52,201 bases of DNA, taken from positions 1 to 52,201 of the forward strand of contig SGPM01000190.1 of assembly GCA_004802725.1 (NCBI GenBank). The letters run 5' to 3'. The notes below the pieces were generated by a model that was given only the letters and a program-made list of their open reading frames with translations, did no database searches and was not told where the DNA came from. This document shows, in pieces, positions 20,300-31,201 of the stretch; positions within the stretch are counted from its first letter, which is position 1; each line of letters opens with the position of its first letter. Origin of the DNA: Antrodiella citrinella. Lineage: Eukaryota > Basidiomycota > Agaricomycetes > Polyporales > Steccherinaceae. Position numbers and translations under genes: made by a program.

Positions 20300-21560
20300 T
20301 TCTGACTGCATCGTCCAATGCATGTGGCGGATAGCTATAGCTGGGACGGGTACCGAGCAGAGTGGCAGCCACAAACCACTCGGTTCAACTTCCAACCGAA
20401 GCTTCCTACCATTCCATTGACAGCTCCTGCCTAACTCGGCTATCCCTCCCCGCTGGTTCTCCCCGGCAGCCTCTCCGAAACACACCCTTCTCTTCCGGCC
20501 GTGGACGCCGCGCGCCGGTCAGCGCCGCCACAGCTGGTCTGATGGCCTCTAGTCGGTCTTTCGGTCACTTTGCCACTAGTCTCTTTAACATTTCACGTAC
20601 GATTGCCTCGGAACAGTTGACTTCGAATTCACCGGTGTTGGACGATCTTCATCCACCACGTAGTGGCGCAACCATTCCGGCTTGCTATGGAGAAAGTTGA
20701 ACATCGCGCCGCCGCCACGAACATATGTTCAATACTCTCGCGCGCTCACGGATCTCTTCCCACTGCTGGCATCCCTCTCCTGTCGTTTTCTCTGTGTTCT
20801 GATAACATGCCATGGCACCCACTCTTTGGCACTGCATGGCCCTGGGTCTCTAAATCCGATTATTCCCTCGTGCCGCTTCTTGCTCGCTGTCTTCTCGCAC
20901 GCATCAGCGCTTTTCGTGGCTCATCGTATGCAAAATTCCAACATAGCATATATGTGTGCGGGTGGCCATCTTCGCTCTCCCGCGGAAATGAGTCACGAAT
21001 GTTCCTCGCTTGTTCCTTGGAGTTGAGATGGTCTTCATATTTGTCGCCCGCCACAGTAATTCGATTTTCTGGTACATCTTCCTTTCGTCTTCGTTCTCAG
21101 ACGGAGAGACCATCGCGATATAGACGGCTAGTTCTTTCAAGAATATACAGGTCACCTTCGGTGTTCTTTGTTGTACGCCGGAACCGCATAGCATTTCTAG
21201 GGGAAGTAACGTGCAGAGTCATATCGGCGCGACATAGCTCGATTCAAGAAGACACCGAGGACATGTACTCCGCAGGTTACACGGCTGCTGTCACGGAGCC
21301 GTAAAGCGCAGCACCGCCCTTCTTTGTCGAAAATCTGAAGCCCGTCGGGTGTCTTTTGTCTTGTGACGCCTCTGGACGGCGAACCACGACGCTAGCAGTT
21401 GCATATTCCACCGGAGTCGGAGAATGCTTGTGCAGTATTCACCAGGTGTTCGCCATCAGTCGGCCCCGAGTTGGATGAGTCAGAAGATCTTGTGTTCGAA
21501 GTTCACAGTTCGCTCTAGGCGAGTAGGCTCATTTGAGCGTGTTCTGAGGTTATGTGGGAC
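20300..21560. other. Gene-poor stretch with unexplained long frame
   Basis: I find no recognisable family here. A 213-codon plus-strand frame (20663-21304) and a 112-codon frame (20362-20700) are open. Their translations are rich in Ser, Arg and Cys with no motif, and a minus-strand frame of about 96 codons overlaps them. There are no obvious terminal repeats, target duplications or reverse-transcriptase motifs. An orphan gene or an eroded element are both possible. Confidence 0.3.
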
Positions 21561-21573
21561 AAGTTGAAATGGT

Positions 21574-21980
21574 TGACTAATCGAAAGTCGCTCAGTCTGT
21601 CAAAGTCCGCGCATAGATTGTGAAGGGACGTGTATTGAATGATGAAACCGAACGCTCACGTAGGATTCCGTCACGATATCGAGGATGTCTCTTTGGATGT
21701 TACTGCAGAAGACACAAGGACATCCCGGACGCACATCGCTCATTGTAACTTGTAGGTCCACCGACCTGGCAGTTCCGTCGGGATCAGCCGATCAACAACG
21801 TCATCCGCTACCAAACACCTAGGCTGACTAAGAAAATGGCGCAACCAACTCTGATACTCCGGGAGTCTGGGAAGGCGTTCGGTCATCCTAAGACATAATG
21901 GTGTTATCGACTTTGGCTGAGTGTTTGAATTTCCGGCTCACACAGCAGCCATGCCATCAATAACGCAAGGGGCTGACTAA
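21574..21980 (+). promoter_or_regulatory. Three TGACTAA (AP-1/Yap1-like) sites upstream of the AsaB-like gene
   Basis: TGACTAA occurs at 21574-21580, 21825-21831 and 21974-21980, the last two within GGCTGACTAA. TGACTAA and TTACTAA are known binding sequences of fungal Yap1-type bZIP factors. All three lie within 550 bp of the ATG at 22120. Confidence 0.45.
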
Positions 21981-22025
21981 ACCAATGCCGTCCGGATGAA
22001 CCCCGAGTGCTCAGCACAGCTGCCC

Positions 22026-22032
22026 ATATATA
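22026..22032 (+). promoter_or_regulatory. TATA box of the AsaB-like gene
   Basis: TATATAA lies about 90 nt upstream of the ATG at 22120, with a CA-rich leader between them. Confidence 0.7.
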
Positions 22033-22119
22033 ACGAGAGGGAATCTGAGGGGATACGGACAGAACACAGTTCAGCACCTTCACTTCACACAGCACAACCG
22101 CATACCCTCATCTGCAGCA

Positions 22120-23016
22120 ATGGCCACAGCAGCAGTCCTTCAGCCTCAGGACATCCCCACTAACCTCAACTACTACGCCCCTGTTGGAGAAGAGGCCCCG
22201 TACCAATACGTCTACGATCCACCTGCTGGGACCGAGAAGACGAACATCGGTTCTGACACGCACCCCGTCGTCGTCCATGACGCTCGCGGGCACGAATCCG
22301 ACTTCAACCTGGACAAGAACGGCTTCCAGTTCGTGAAGCATGTCAGTCAGGAGAAGGAGTTCGATAACGATGCGCGCATCCAGGATGTGTACTACAAGGA
22401 GGTTGAGGAGATCTTGAAGTCGCAGACTGGTGCGAAGAGGGTCTTCATCTTCGACCACACCATTAGGTCAGCAATCTCTGTCTCTCGTTCTCTTCGAGTC
22501 CCGGAACTGAAACATACCGTTAGACGCAAGTCAGCTGAGAACCTTCCGGCTGATCAGATCTACCGTGGTCCCGTCGAGCGCGTCCACATCGACCAGACAT
22601 ACGACGCCTCCGTCAAGCGGGTGCACTACCACCTCAAGGATGAAGCCGACCGTCTCCTCAAGGGACGCGTCCGCATCATCAACGTGTGGCGTCCCATCCG
22701 CAACCCAGTCTACCACAAACCCCTCGCTGTCTCCGACTGGCGCAAACTGGACACCTCGCACGATCTCGTCTCCGTTCGCTTCATCTACCCCGACCGAGAA
22801 GGCAGCACCTTCTCGGTCAAGTACAACCCGAACCACGAGTGGTGGTACCTGGGCAAGCAGACCCCCGAGGAAGTCACCCTGATCAAGTGCTTCGACTCCG
22901 AGGTCGATAAGGCCAGGTTGACCCCTCATTCGGCGTTCTTGGACGAGACGAGCCCGAAGGATGCACCTCATAGGGAGAGCATTGAGGTCCGAGCATTGGT
23001 CTTCGACGCGGAGTAG
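22120..23016 (+). CDS. AsaB/CmcJ-family oxidoreductase-like protein, 279 aa
   Basis: Two exons: 22120-22466 and 22524-23016. The protein matches the fungal AsaB/CmcJ/GA4-desaturase-like family: NYYAPVGEEAPYQYVYDPPAG at the N-terminus, FDHTIR at about 111-116, VHIDQTYDAS, NVWRPIRNPVYHKPLAVSDW, and NPNHEWWYLGKQTPEEV, with PHSAFLDE near the end (each quoted as a short separate motif). Family members are annotated as hydroxylases, desaturases or methyltransferases of secondary metabolism, so I give no reaction. The 57-nt intron is a multiple of three with no stop, so an unspliced 298-aa form could be made. Splicing is preferred because it gives DHTIRRKSAENLP. Codon use is strongly C-ending, which hints at high expression. 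Confidence 0.82.
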   Translation: MATAAVLQPQDIPTNLNYYAPVGEEAPYQYVYDPPAGTEKTNIGSDTHPVVVHDARGHESDFNLDKNGFQFVKHVSQEKEFDNDARIQDVYYKEVEEILKSQTGAKRVFIFDHTIRSAISVSRSLRVPELKHTVRRKSAENLPADQIYRGPVERVHIDQTYDASVKRVHYHLKDEADRLLKGRVRIINVWRPIRNPVYHKPLAVSDWRKLDTSHDLVSVRFIYPDREGSTFSVKYNPNHEWWYLGKQTPEEVTLIKCFDSEVDKARLTPHSAFLDETSPKDAPHRESIEVRALVFDAE

Positions 23017-23313
23017 ATGATGATGAGATGACGAGATGATGGAAGAGGTTGAATTGGTATACCACGGTAAATGGAGAATGGAATCTTTACGGCCCTAGAA
23101 TATCTTGTATACAGTAATAACACACGCACCCGCTCTTGTGATCTTAACGATTTGTCTGTTGTGACGATCTGTTTAGCACGAAATCAAGGTGATATGCAAT
23201 TTTCAGAGTGTGGTAGATGCGAATGAACTCGGTGATGAGCATGCAAAATGGTAAAAAAGACAGATACAAACACGAACAACATGCAGATAAAAGCACAATA
23301 ACACACCTCTCGT

Positions 23314-24317
23314 CTACTCGTCCATATCCGCGTCCACCTCGTCCTCATCCTCCTCTGTATCCTTATCTTCGCTAGCCACGGTAACCTCCTCACCCTCTAC
23401 TTCAGTGACCTCCCCACTCGCACTCTCCCAATACGCCCTCAAGCCCACCTTGAACTCCACCAGCCTGATCCCTACCAACTTCAACAGCTGCGCCTGCTCC
23501 GGGGTCAGCGTCTTCCCCTCCTTGCACACCACATGCGCGACGTTCAGCGTCGGCACGCCCTTCACCATCGTCGTGTGCATGCCCAGCTTCCTCAGCTGCT
23601 GCTCCTCGTTGTGCGGGAACGGCTCGGGTGGGGAGGAGTGGTGTTGGAGGATGGGCCCGGCGGGGATGGTGTAGGTTTTGGGCGAGACGTTGCCCGACCG
23701 GGCGAAGTCTGGCGGGTGGAAGTCCGCGAACCAAGCGATCACTTCGGCGGGTGGGGAGTTGGTGAACATGAGCCCGACTTGGCCTTTTATTTTCTGCATA
23801 AGCGAGGTTAGAATATGATTGGTCTGGTATCACAGGAAAATACGTACCTTTGCGATCTTATGCAGCCCTTTTTTATGCTCTTCTTCCGGTGTCGCTCCGA
23901 GTGCTTTTGCCATTACAGCACCCCGACCGAAGAACAGACGCGCTGAACTTTACGCCAGAAACAAACATGAGTCATCTTATTCCTTCATTAGAACTGCAAG
24001 GGGACGCACTCTTTCCATAGTTTTCTTACTGTCTTCAGATGCGAGTTCCGCATGTTCCCTACTTCGAATAACCAGCAGTACGACCATTTGTCCGCATTTT
24101 CTTGCAGCTAAAAATAGAGTTAGTCTTTTTGCGAGACTGTGTGAGACGTGCGACGCGTACCTCCTGCATAAGAGCACCCTTCTGCTCCTTCGTCTTTTTG
24201 GCGACTTTCGTCAAGGACACTAGAAGGCAGAATGGAAAGGACTCGTTGGTCAATAATCAAGTTACATAGTCATTTGGCAGGATACGTACCGAGCTTAGAA
24301 CGTTTCGATTTCGGCAT
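23314..24317 (-). CDS. MRT4: Ribosome assembly factor Mrt4, 254 aa
   Basis: Five exons on the minus strand: 24290-24317, 24161-24219, 24010-24107, 23848-23947 and 23314-23793. The protein starts MPKSKRSKLVSLTKVAKKTK and continues with the uL10-like RNA-binding domain (WSYCWLFEVGNMRNSHLK, LFFGRGAVMAKALG, GLMFTNSPPAEVIAWF). A Mrt4/P0-type insertion with GMHTTMVKGVPTL and an acidic tail (EEDEDEVDADMDE) complete it. Mrt4 occupies the P0 site on pre-60S particles in the nucleolus and is later exchanged for P0. The gene shares a 217-bp divergent promoter with deoxyhypusine hydroxylase, another translation gene. Confidence 0.93.
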
Positions 24318-24534
24318 GGCGGTGATGAAGTAGGATGAGTATACCGAGGACTTCAGTCACGGTCAAGTTCGCAAGGTCAAAATCTCGTAGATCAAAATCA
24401 TTATCTAATCTATCAAAATTTATTATCGCCTCATAAACTTTGATCTAATCTATGCCTCGAAATTCTGTACCACCATTTACCCCTTCTCTCCTTCTCTTTT
24501 TCATCTGTACTTGTGTCACAACACTAGAAGACCA
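24318..24534. promoter_or_regulatory. Divergent promoter, MRT4 and deoxyhypusine hydroxylase
   Basis: The 217 bp between the ATGs contain an AT-rich core (about 24385-24450) with repeated ATCAAAAT and TAATCTATC words and pyrimidine-rich leaders. Both genes serve translation, so shared control is plausible but not shown. Confidence 0.5.
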
Positions 24535-25821
24535 ATGGCTGAACCGTTTCAAGTCTCCCCGGAAGAGTTGAGAGCTCTCGAAGCGTCGCTGCTGAACACC
24601 TCCGGGAATGTTCCGCTGCACAACCGTTTCCGATCTCTTTTCACGCTCAAGGCGTTGAAGGATGATGTCGCAGTGAAGATCATTTCAAAAGGTACGTTCT
24701 GAAAAATAGAATGTACGACACATGTCTGATTTTCATGTTTCTCTGTAGGTTTCGCAGACGAGAGCGCGCTGCTAAAGCACGAACTGGCGTATTGCTTGGG
24801 TCAGATCAAGCGGACGTCTGCTCTGCCCGTGCTTGAATCTGTCCTGACGAATGAGAAGGAAGATCCCATGGTCCGGCATGAGGTGCGTCACTTTGCCAGA
24901 CGTGAGACGCGCTGAAGGAAACTCATTCACACCTTGAGCAGGCAGCTGAAGCTATGGGTGCCATCTCCTCAGAAGCCGCGATCCCAGTCCTGAGACGGTT
25001 CACGACGGATTCGAACAGAGACGTCCGCGAGACATGCGAGATCGCGTTAGCCAAGATCGAGTGGGATAACTCGGAGGAAGGGAGGCGGCATCAGGAGCAA
25101 AAGGAATCAGTCGTCTCGTATGTCATTGCATCCTCCATATACACGCGTGGACTAATGTCGATGTAAACTTCATCAGGACATACTCGTCGATAGACCCCGC
25201 ACCTCCTACATCAGGCCTTCTCAAGGGCAAGCCCGTCCCAGAAGACATCTCGGAAACAAACATCGCCGATCTGCGGTCCAAACTTCTGGACAAGAAGCTG
25301 CCTCTGTTTGAGCGGTACCGTGCGATGTTCGCACTGCGGAATATTGGGACCCCGAGTGCGGTGGATGCTCTCGCGGACGGGTTCTCGGACGACAGCACGT
25401 TGTTCAAGTGAGTGGACCCCCGACGTCTCCCGCCCGTCTTCACATTTTCTGATCTCGTGTAGACACGAAATCGCATTCGTTTTCGGCCAACTCCTGTCCG
25501 CACACTCCGTCCCCGCACTCGTGCGCGTCCTGCAAGACTCTGCAGAATCCGACATGGTCCGCCACGAAGCTGCCGAGGCTCTCGGTGGGATCGCCACGCC
25601 AGAAGTGCTGCCCGTTCTGAAAGAGTGGCTGCAGCGAGACGACTCGCCGAGAGTCGTCAAAGAGAGCTGTCAAGTCGCGCTGGACATGTGGGAGGTGAGT
25701 CGTTTATCTAGACTTGGATAGTGTCGGAGTGTGCTAAACTTGTGTGCAGTATGAAAACTCTGGAGAGTTCCAATATGCGAACGGGTTGGAAGCAACGAAG
25801 ACCGTAGAGGCCGCTGCATGA
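24535..25821 (+). CDS. LIA1: Deoxyhypusine hydroxylase, 333 aa
   Basis: Six exons: 24535-24691, 24749-24882, 24942-25117, 25177-25407, 25463-25694 and 25750-25821. The protein is a HEAT-repeat di-iron enzyme. It completes hypusine on eIF5A by hydroxylating deoxyhypusine, using O2. The four His-Glu pairs that bind iron are all present: [10 protein letters not shown] (HE 63-64), [11 protein letters not shown] (96-97), [10 protein letters not shown] (234-235) and [11 protein letters not shown] (267-268), arranged as two symmetric halves joined by a linker. Its length is normal for fungi. The first ATG following a pyrimidine-rich leader was used. Confidence 0.95.
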
Positions 25822-26122
25822 TTGCGATTGTATCCATCTATCCATTTTTTATATTTACTTGGGGTTCTGTCATGTTGTAGGTTACTGAATGAGATGCAGA
25901 GTTACTCGTTGAGCGCTGAGCCTCGCCACAGTTGGAGCTGAAAATGGAGTGAGACGATCCAAAAATGGGTAGGCGCTGTGGTTCGCGCAGACACTCGTTT
26001 GACATCACTGTGGCGCAGAGGAGACTCAGGACCGAATATATAAACAGGTGCAGATAAAACTCCCAACACCGTTTCGCAAACGATAAATCGAATCGCCATA
26101 CATTGAACGTTGAACCACCATC
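25822..26122 (+). promoter_or_regulatory. Intergenic with TATA promoter of the small unknown gene
   Basis: ATATATAAA at about 26034-26042 lies some 80 nt before the ATG at 26123. Otherwise the 301 bp hold only the DOHH 3' UTR. Confidence 0.6.
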
Positions 26123-26507
26123 ATGAGCAGCACCGGACGCACCGATCTTGCTGAAAGCAGACAACCTATCACAAACAACTCTCGTACATTCAAGAAGTCA
26201 TTCCAAACGGTCGACACACCACCTGTCACCGACAACATCAACGACCAATACTTCCATGACCCCCCGAATGTAAGCCCTACTACCCTTCAATAGCGATATG
26301 AGGCTGATCATAATGGATTAGAACTTGGCCCAGCCCACGACAAGAGGAACAGGAGGACAGTGGCCCCAGGGAGGCGTATACGAGGATGCGGATCCTAAAC
26401 GTGAGGGTGTCCTGGGAGATGAGCCGCTTGGGAAGCAGACGAAGGAGGCCGTGTTGGGTGAGATGGTGAACGAGAATACGGTGCATGGGGGTTTGACTGG
26501 GGCCTGA
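26123..26507 (+). CDS. Small hydrophilic protein of unknown function, 110 aa
   Basis: Two exons: 26123-26269 and 26322-26507, joined in phase 0 by a 52-nt intron. The protein is hydrophilic, rich in Gly, Asn, Thr and Asp, with no signal peptide or hydrophobic core. Its short motifs include RTFKKSFQTVDTPPV, DQYFHDPPN, GGQWPQGGVYEDADP and GDEPLGKQTKEAVLGE. The second half resembles the extended, stress-associated small proteins common in fungi, but I recognise no domain. A good TATA box and clean splice signals support a real gene. It converges on the LYR gene with 149 bp between stops. Confidence 0.7.
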
Positions 26508-26656
26508 AGGAGGTTGAAATGGAAAGCAGACCAAGAAGTTGTTGTATCATAGCTCCTAAGCAATCAATCAGGATTGAAGCTGTAGCGACCGTGCGAGTCT
26601 CATGGTGGCTTGAGCATCCATGCATAGTATGAACGACCGTGACTGGTTGCCACACA

Positions 26657-28024
26657 TCAGCCCTCCTGAATTATAGATTCAGCTTCCCTTCTCCTACGCT
26701 CATTCTCTTGCCTGATCTCTCCAGCCATCCTAGCAAGGTACTCTTGATTCTCCTCCTTCCCAATCTCCACCTTCCAAGCGTCTGGATTGCGTAACTTCCA
26801 CCCAAGCTTCCTCTTCGCCCAACCCACGTACCCCACTTCACTCACACTGCTCCTCGACACCTTGTCTAGATGCTTCTGAAGAGGTGTCATCTTCGCCAGG
26901 ACGTGCGCCGGAGGACCTTTATTGGCTCGCCGTATGGTCCGCCTGAGGATCTCTCCTCGCGCCTCGCGTTGGTATTCCCGTGTCTTATTGGCTATCTTCT
27001 CGCGTCGCGCTTGCTTGATTTGTGCCAACATCTCGGGCGGGTAGGGCAAACTCTGCCGTTGGAATCCAAGTTTTATCCGTTCATTCATCATTTTCTTCAC
27101 GTCTATAATCGGTGCGACTGGGGACATATGTTGGTTAACACATGATCAAGTGAATGAGCAGAGACACTCACCCCAGTCGTGGAAGCGATTACCTGTATAC
27201 GCAAGCTCCATGTCGACGCGAGTCTTCCCAGCTGTTTTGATCAGATTCTCCTCAAACTCTTTCTCATGCTTAAGATCTTGTAGCAGCACATCGGCTTCGC
27301 CAACCGCGGCCCATTGTCGAACAGTAGCCTGCCTTCGCTTGTGGATCATACCAGACAGATGCGCTGGCTGTGGTTTCATCCGTGGCAGCGGTGGGTTGCT
27401 GATAGAGGGACGAAGGTATCCGCCTGTTAGGACGGGTCTGTGACGTAGTTTCTCTTGGAATTCCTGGGGAACCAGAGGTTTGAATATACAGGCATGAGAA
27501 CGAGAACGTAGCAGGACTCACAAATTCTTCGCGCATCAGTGCTTTGATATGCTCCTTCTCTCGCCTCACCGCAATCATCTTGCTGTACCTCGCGAGGACA
27601 GCTTGAAGGTGAGTATCGCCTGCTTTGGCTTTTGCGAAGATATCTGCCCACTGGACAAACTCAGAGAGGTTGTAGCGCAGAGTAGCTTAGAGGGCACGCA
27701 CCTTATGATATTTCAACAGTTGTTTTCTGACAGCTGGCGGGCTTGTCAAATGCCTATACCACTCAAATATCCGCCGTATTCGCCATCTGACCTGGCACAC
27801 GCCTCAATTGGCATGCGAAGCGGATAAGTTACAAAGGTACTCACGTCGTCTGTCGGTGAGTTACGCAGTAAGCCACGATACAGAGACCATAAAGTCGGAA
27901 CACGGTGAATTCGGAGGTTCCAGAATGGGGTCCGTGGACGTATGCTGCGTTGCGCTGTGATGAGTTGCGCTACGTGAGCACGGCGTGCAAGGGATGCTGC
28001 TGTCACTGGGAACACCGACGACAT
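26657..28024 (-). CDS. LYR-motif (Complex 1 LYR-like) mitochondrial protein, 383 aa
   Basis: Five exons on the minus strand: 27845-28024, 27702-27791, 27522-27650, 27172-27463 and 26657-27117. The N-terminus (VTAASLARRAHVAQL, Arg-rich, no acids) looks like a mitochondrial presequence. The LYR signature follows: PTLWSLYRGLLRN at about residues 46-58, then IRRIFEWYRHL. The rest is long, helical and very basic, with KR-rich segments that could bind RNA. LYR proteins work with the acyl carrier protein in assembly of respiratory complexes, Fe-S clusters or mitoribosomes. This one is longer than the 80-120 aa typical of small LYRM proteins, and its exact partner is unknown. Confidence 0.72.
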
Positions 28025-28347
28025 TGGGGATGCAGCGGTTGTGCAGAACAGGTCTTGAGCAAGGCTCAATGTCGTACGGATAATTCGTACATGACAGTCA
28101 AGAACGAAGTTATCATGAGCGCACATTCAAATATAATATTCACGACGCGTCTCAAAAGCATCATGCTCGGACAAGCGCCGATGAACATTGTCGTCATATT
28201 GGTCCTTGGATGAACGTAATACATGTTAGAAACGGAGTAGAAAGAGCGTCAACGATAGCAGTGTGGCAGTGGTGATGTGAGCAGATGGACAGAGAATTGG
28301 TATGCAGGAAGAGGTATATAAGAATGAGACCGACGCGACATAGATTT

Positions 28348-29918
28348 TCATTTCCTCGCAACCTTCGACGCCGATGCTCGTGCAACAGGAGCGGCGTCAT
28401 TGTCCAATTTTCGTTTCTTCGCATTCGTGGAAGGACGTCCTGCGGCTGTTGATCCACGCGGCCGTTGAGGTGTGCTTTTCTCAGACGTGACGAGCACACG
28501 ATGCGCGCCGTACACTTCTCGTTCATCCTCCTACCCAGAAGATACATCAGAATGGACGTGGGGGTATGAGAATGTATACACATACTCCAGCATCAATCAC
28601 GGCAAGTTCGTCGTCACTGTATGCATTGCTGGCTTGTGCTCGCCGTCGCATTGGAGGTTCTTCGTAGTCATCGTCTTCTTCTTCGCTGTCGGCAGGTTTC
28701 CTGGATTTGATTGACAGTCTCCGTTTAGCCTTGCCTTTCTGAGGTGTCTTCTTCTGTAATGGGGGATTGTACTCAGATGCAGCACTGTCAGACCGCAGCT
28801 GATCGTCTTCATCCTCCGATTCCTCTTTGACCGGCACTTCGATGACCGCTTGGACGCGTCGTATGACTCGCACAACTTCAGAAGGTTGCGACATGGAAGC
28901 CCGAGGAGCGGCTGAAGGACGTGTAGTCGGGGTATCATCCATTCGAACATCTGCCGTCTTCTGCCTGGGTGTCCGGGATGTACTTGGGCCTGCAACTGGG
29001 GGTGGTGATCGTGGTCGTGAGGGACCTTCCCCTCGGCCAATTGCTGGTTTCGAAGATGTTGCCTTGGGCCTCCGTGGAACTGGAGGCAGCTTCTCATGTT
29101 CATCGAATACCGGAGGTACACTGCGAGAACCCCCCGGTCTCTGCTGCGTTGAAAGGACTGCTGTAGAAGCCCTCTTAGGTGTAGTACCATTGGGCATATC
29201 AGGATGAGATCTTGATGCATATGCAGCGTTATGTGCGTTTGTATGCGTGTTCCACTGAAAGCCTGTCGAACGCGTTGCAATTCGAGAAATTGGGTGGGTA
29301 CTTACCGCAAGTTGTTCGTTAACCAACTCATCTACCCTGGCAGCTAATTGAATGCGTTCCTGTTCCGCACGCAAATACTGCTCCTTCCAGTCCTGTGCCT
29401 CTCTGCGAGCGGTGTCCTCGTAGCGTAGGAGCTGTCCTTTCCACTGATTGGCCTCTTCCCTCAGCTGAGCAATAGTCTCGTTCTGATGCTCGATCTGGAA
29501 TGAGTCCATGTGAGCATATGTCGCAGTTCGTCGAAAAGATAGAGACGCATACAGTCATGTCTGACTTGTCCACCTGTCGTGTATTCGTGAGCTCCATCAC
29601 GGACGCGCCTGTCGCAGAATTCTCGTGTGCTCACCGATGATTTCCAGCCTTCCACGCGCCGCTGCCACTCTTTCTTATCCAACCGCATAGCGTTCATAGC
29701 ATCTACAGCTTCGTCGCGTTCCCGTCGCGCCTCCTCCGCTTCCACGTTTGCGCGAGCAACTTCGGCCGCTGATTGCTTCTCAGCTGTTGCTACCTACAGA
29801 GAAACCACGATTCATATCATCATAGACTTGAAGAATGAAGGTTGCGAACTGCAAGATTGGCCGCTTTGGTGAATACGCCCAAAGCATCTGAAAGAATCGA
29901 CGTCGGTGTAGCTGGCAT
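28348..29918 (-). CDS. Coiled-coil, Ser/Pro-rich basic protein of unknown function, 429 aa
   Basis: Six exons on the minus strand: 29850-29918, 29635-29793, 29553-29573, 29306-29494, 28586-29254 and 28348-28530. Residues about 24-145 are a continuous coiled coil (EVARANVEAEEARRERDEA, WKEQYLRAEQERIQLAARV). Then comes a long disordered region rich in Ser, Pro and Arg with acidic patches and PPVPRRPK-type motifs. The C-terminus is basic (KKRKLD, a likely nuclear signal). The third exon is only 21 nt. The intron 29255-29305 is 51 nt, a multiple of three and stop-free. I do not recognise the family. A nuclear scaffold is possible but not shown. Confidence 0.75.
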
Positions 29919-30148
29919 TTTAGCAGAGCTCTCAGCAGCGTTCTTCACCATCGTTGGTGGTGGACGACTTGAAGTTCAAACTGGTGCCGGTGCGCCGATC
30001 GCATTTAAACGCTGTGATGTATGTGCTGATAACCCCATATTTGGGAGTTATTGTCTGAATATTTGGCTTAGTTGCTAAGTTGTCGACGCCTCACTGGGGC
30101 AAGACCAAGGCAAGACATCTCAGAGCGTACTCCAATCATTCTTTTACC
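29919..30148. promoter_or_regulatory. Divergent promoter, coiled-coil gene and OGFr-domain gene
   Basis: These 230 bp separate the two start codons. No clear TATA box is seen. Confidence 0.4.
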
Positions 30149-31048
30149 ATGTCTTCAAACATTCCGAGAGATGTGCAAGAGTTCCTAGATGACTACGCCG
30201 ATTCCCCAGACGACAAATCTCGTTCCGCCAATTTACAGTTCTACTCGAATGAGCGCAGATGTCGGCCGGACAACGTTCTTATTGAAGACATACACAAACA
30301 GTAAGTTGTCCATGTAGTCTTCTATGGAGAGCATTGAACCTACGCGGCATAGATGGAAAGGGGATTACTCTAAGCTCGAGAACAAGCACGGCTTCATACA
30401 GTGGCTGTAAGTGCATCTGTCGATACGATATCAAGACCTGTTTCTTGACCTCTTGACAACAGATTCCCCATACAAGAATATGGCATGAACCCTCAGTCCC
30501 AGCCTTTACAACGACATGAAATCACTGCTATGAAAACCGACAAAGACATCGTAGCACGAGTGCTGCGCTCGTACCGCCTCATGTTAGACTTTTATGGCAT
30601 GGATCTTTGCTCTTCAGAAACGGGACTCATCAAGCGCGTGGATCCCGAAGCCAAGAATGAAGAACGATATAGGAATCTAGTCCGTGGGTGCTGAAGCAGT
30701 ATCCGATATCTCACATCTCTCACCGCAACCACAGGATCCAGCCACAATTACCTACGAATATCCCGCATCCTGAAGCATCTATCGGAAATGGGTCTCGAAC
30801 GATTGAATGCCGGGTTTCTTCTGCATGTTCTTAACGAACAAAGCGAACACAACGTCTTGAACACACCAGGAATTAGATCCAGCATGGATAGGTGGTGGGC
30901 AAATTGTATCCGGAACGACGAAGAGCGAGAGTGGACTAGGACGATGATTCGGAACGTGAGGAATGTCGATGACTTCGTATTCACCAGAGATCTGTACGAG
31001 CAGGCTTTGTCCCGGAGAGAAGAGACCGGGACCCTCAAGGAGGAGTAA
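30149..31048 (+). CDS. Opioid growth factor receptor (OGFr) conserved-domain protein, 246 aa
   Basis: Four exons: 30149-30300, 30353-30406, 30463-30683 and 30735-31048. The protein carries the OGFr conserved region: LENKHGFIQWLFPIQEYGMN, then QPLQRHEI, RSYRLMLDFYGM, RNLVRSSHNYLRISRILKHL and GLERLNAGFLLHVL. In animals this region belongs to the nuclear OGFr, but in fungi the domain stands alone and its role is unknown. The name should not be read as evidence of opioid signalling. All junctions keep phase and the length covers the whole domain. Confidence 0.85.
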
Positions 31049-31201
31049 TTGGGACCATGTTGTGGTACTTGTTCAATGTAAACCTGCGTTTATGCTCGGA
31101 AGGTACAACATATATCTCGCTCCTGGAAGCTACAGCATCTGTGGAAGGGTTGCGTGAGCGTGAGTATAAGTAGCAGGAGCCTCAACCGACTCACCTTAAA
31201 G

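Noticed and set aside
20663..21304. 213-codon plus-strand frame as a protein gene
   Set aside because: No motif, no upstream promoter signal, no splice partners and skewed Ser/Arg/Cys content; kept only as a point to check.
20300..22000. LTR retrotransposon or DNA transposon remnant
   Set aside because: No long terminal or inverted repeats, target duplications, or polymerase, integrase or transposase motifs were found by eye.
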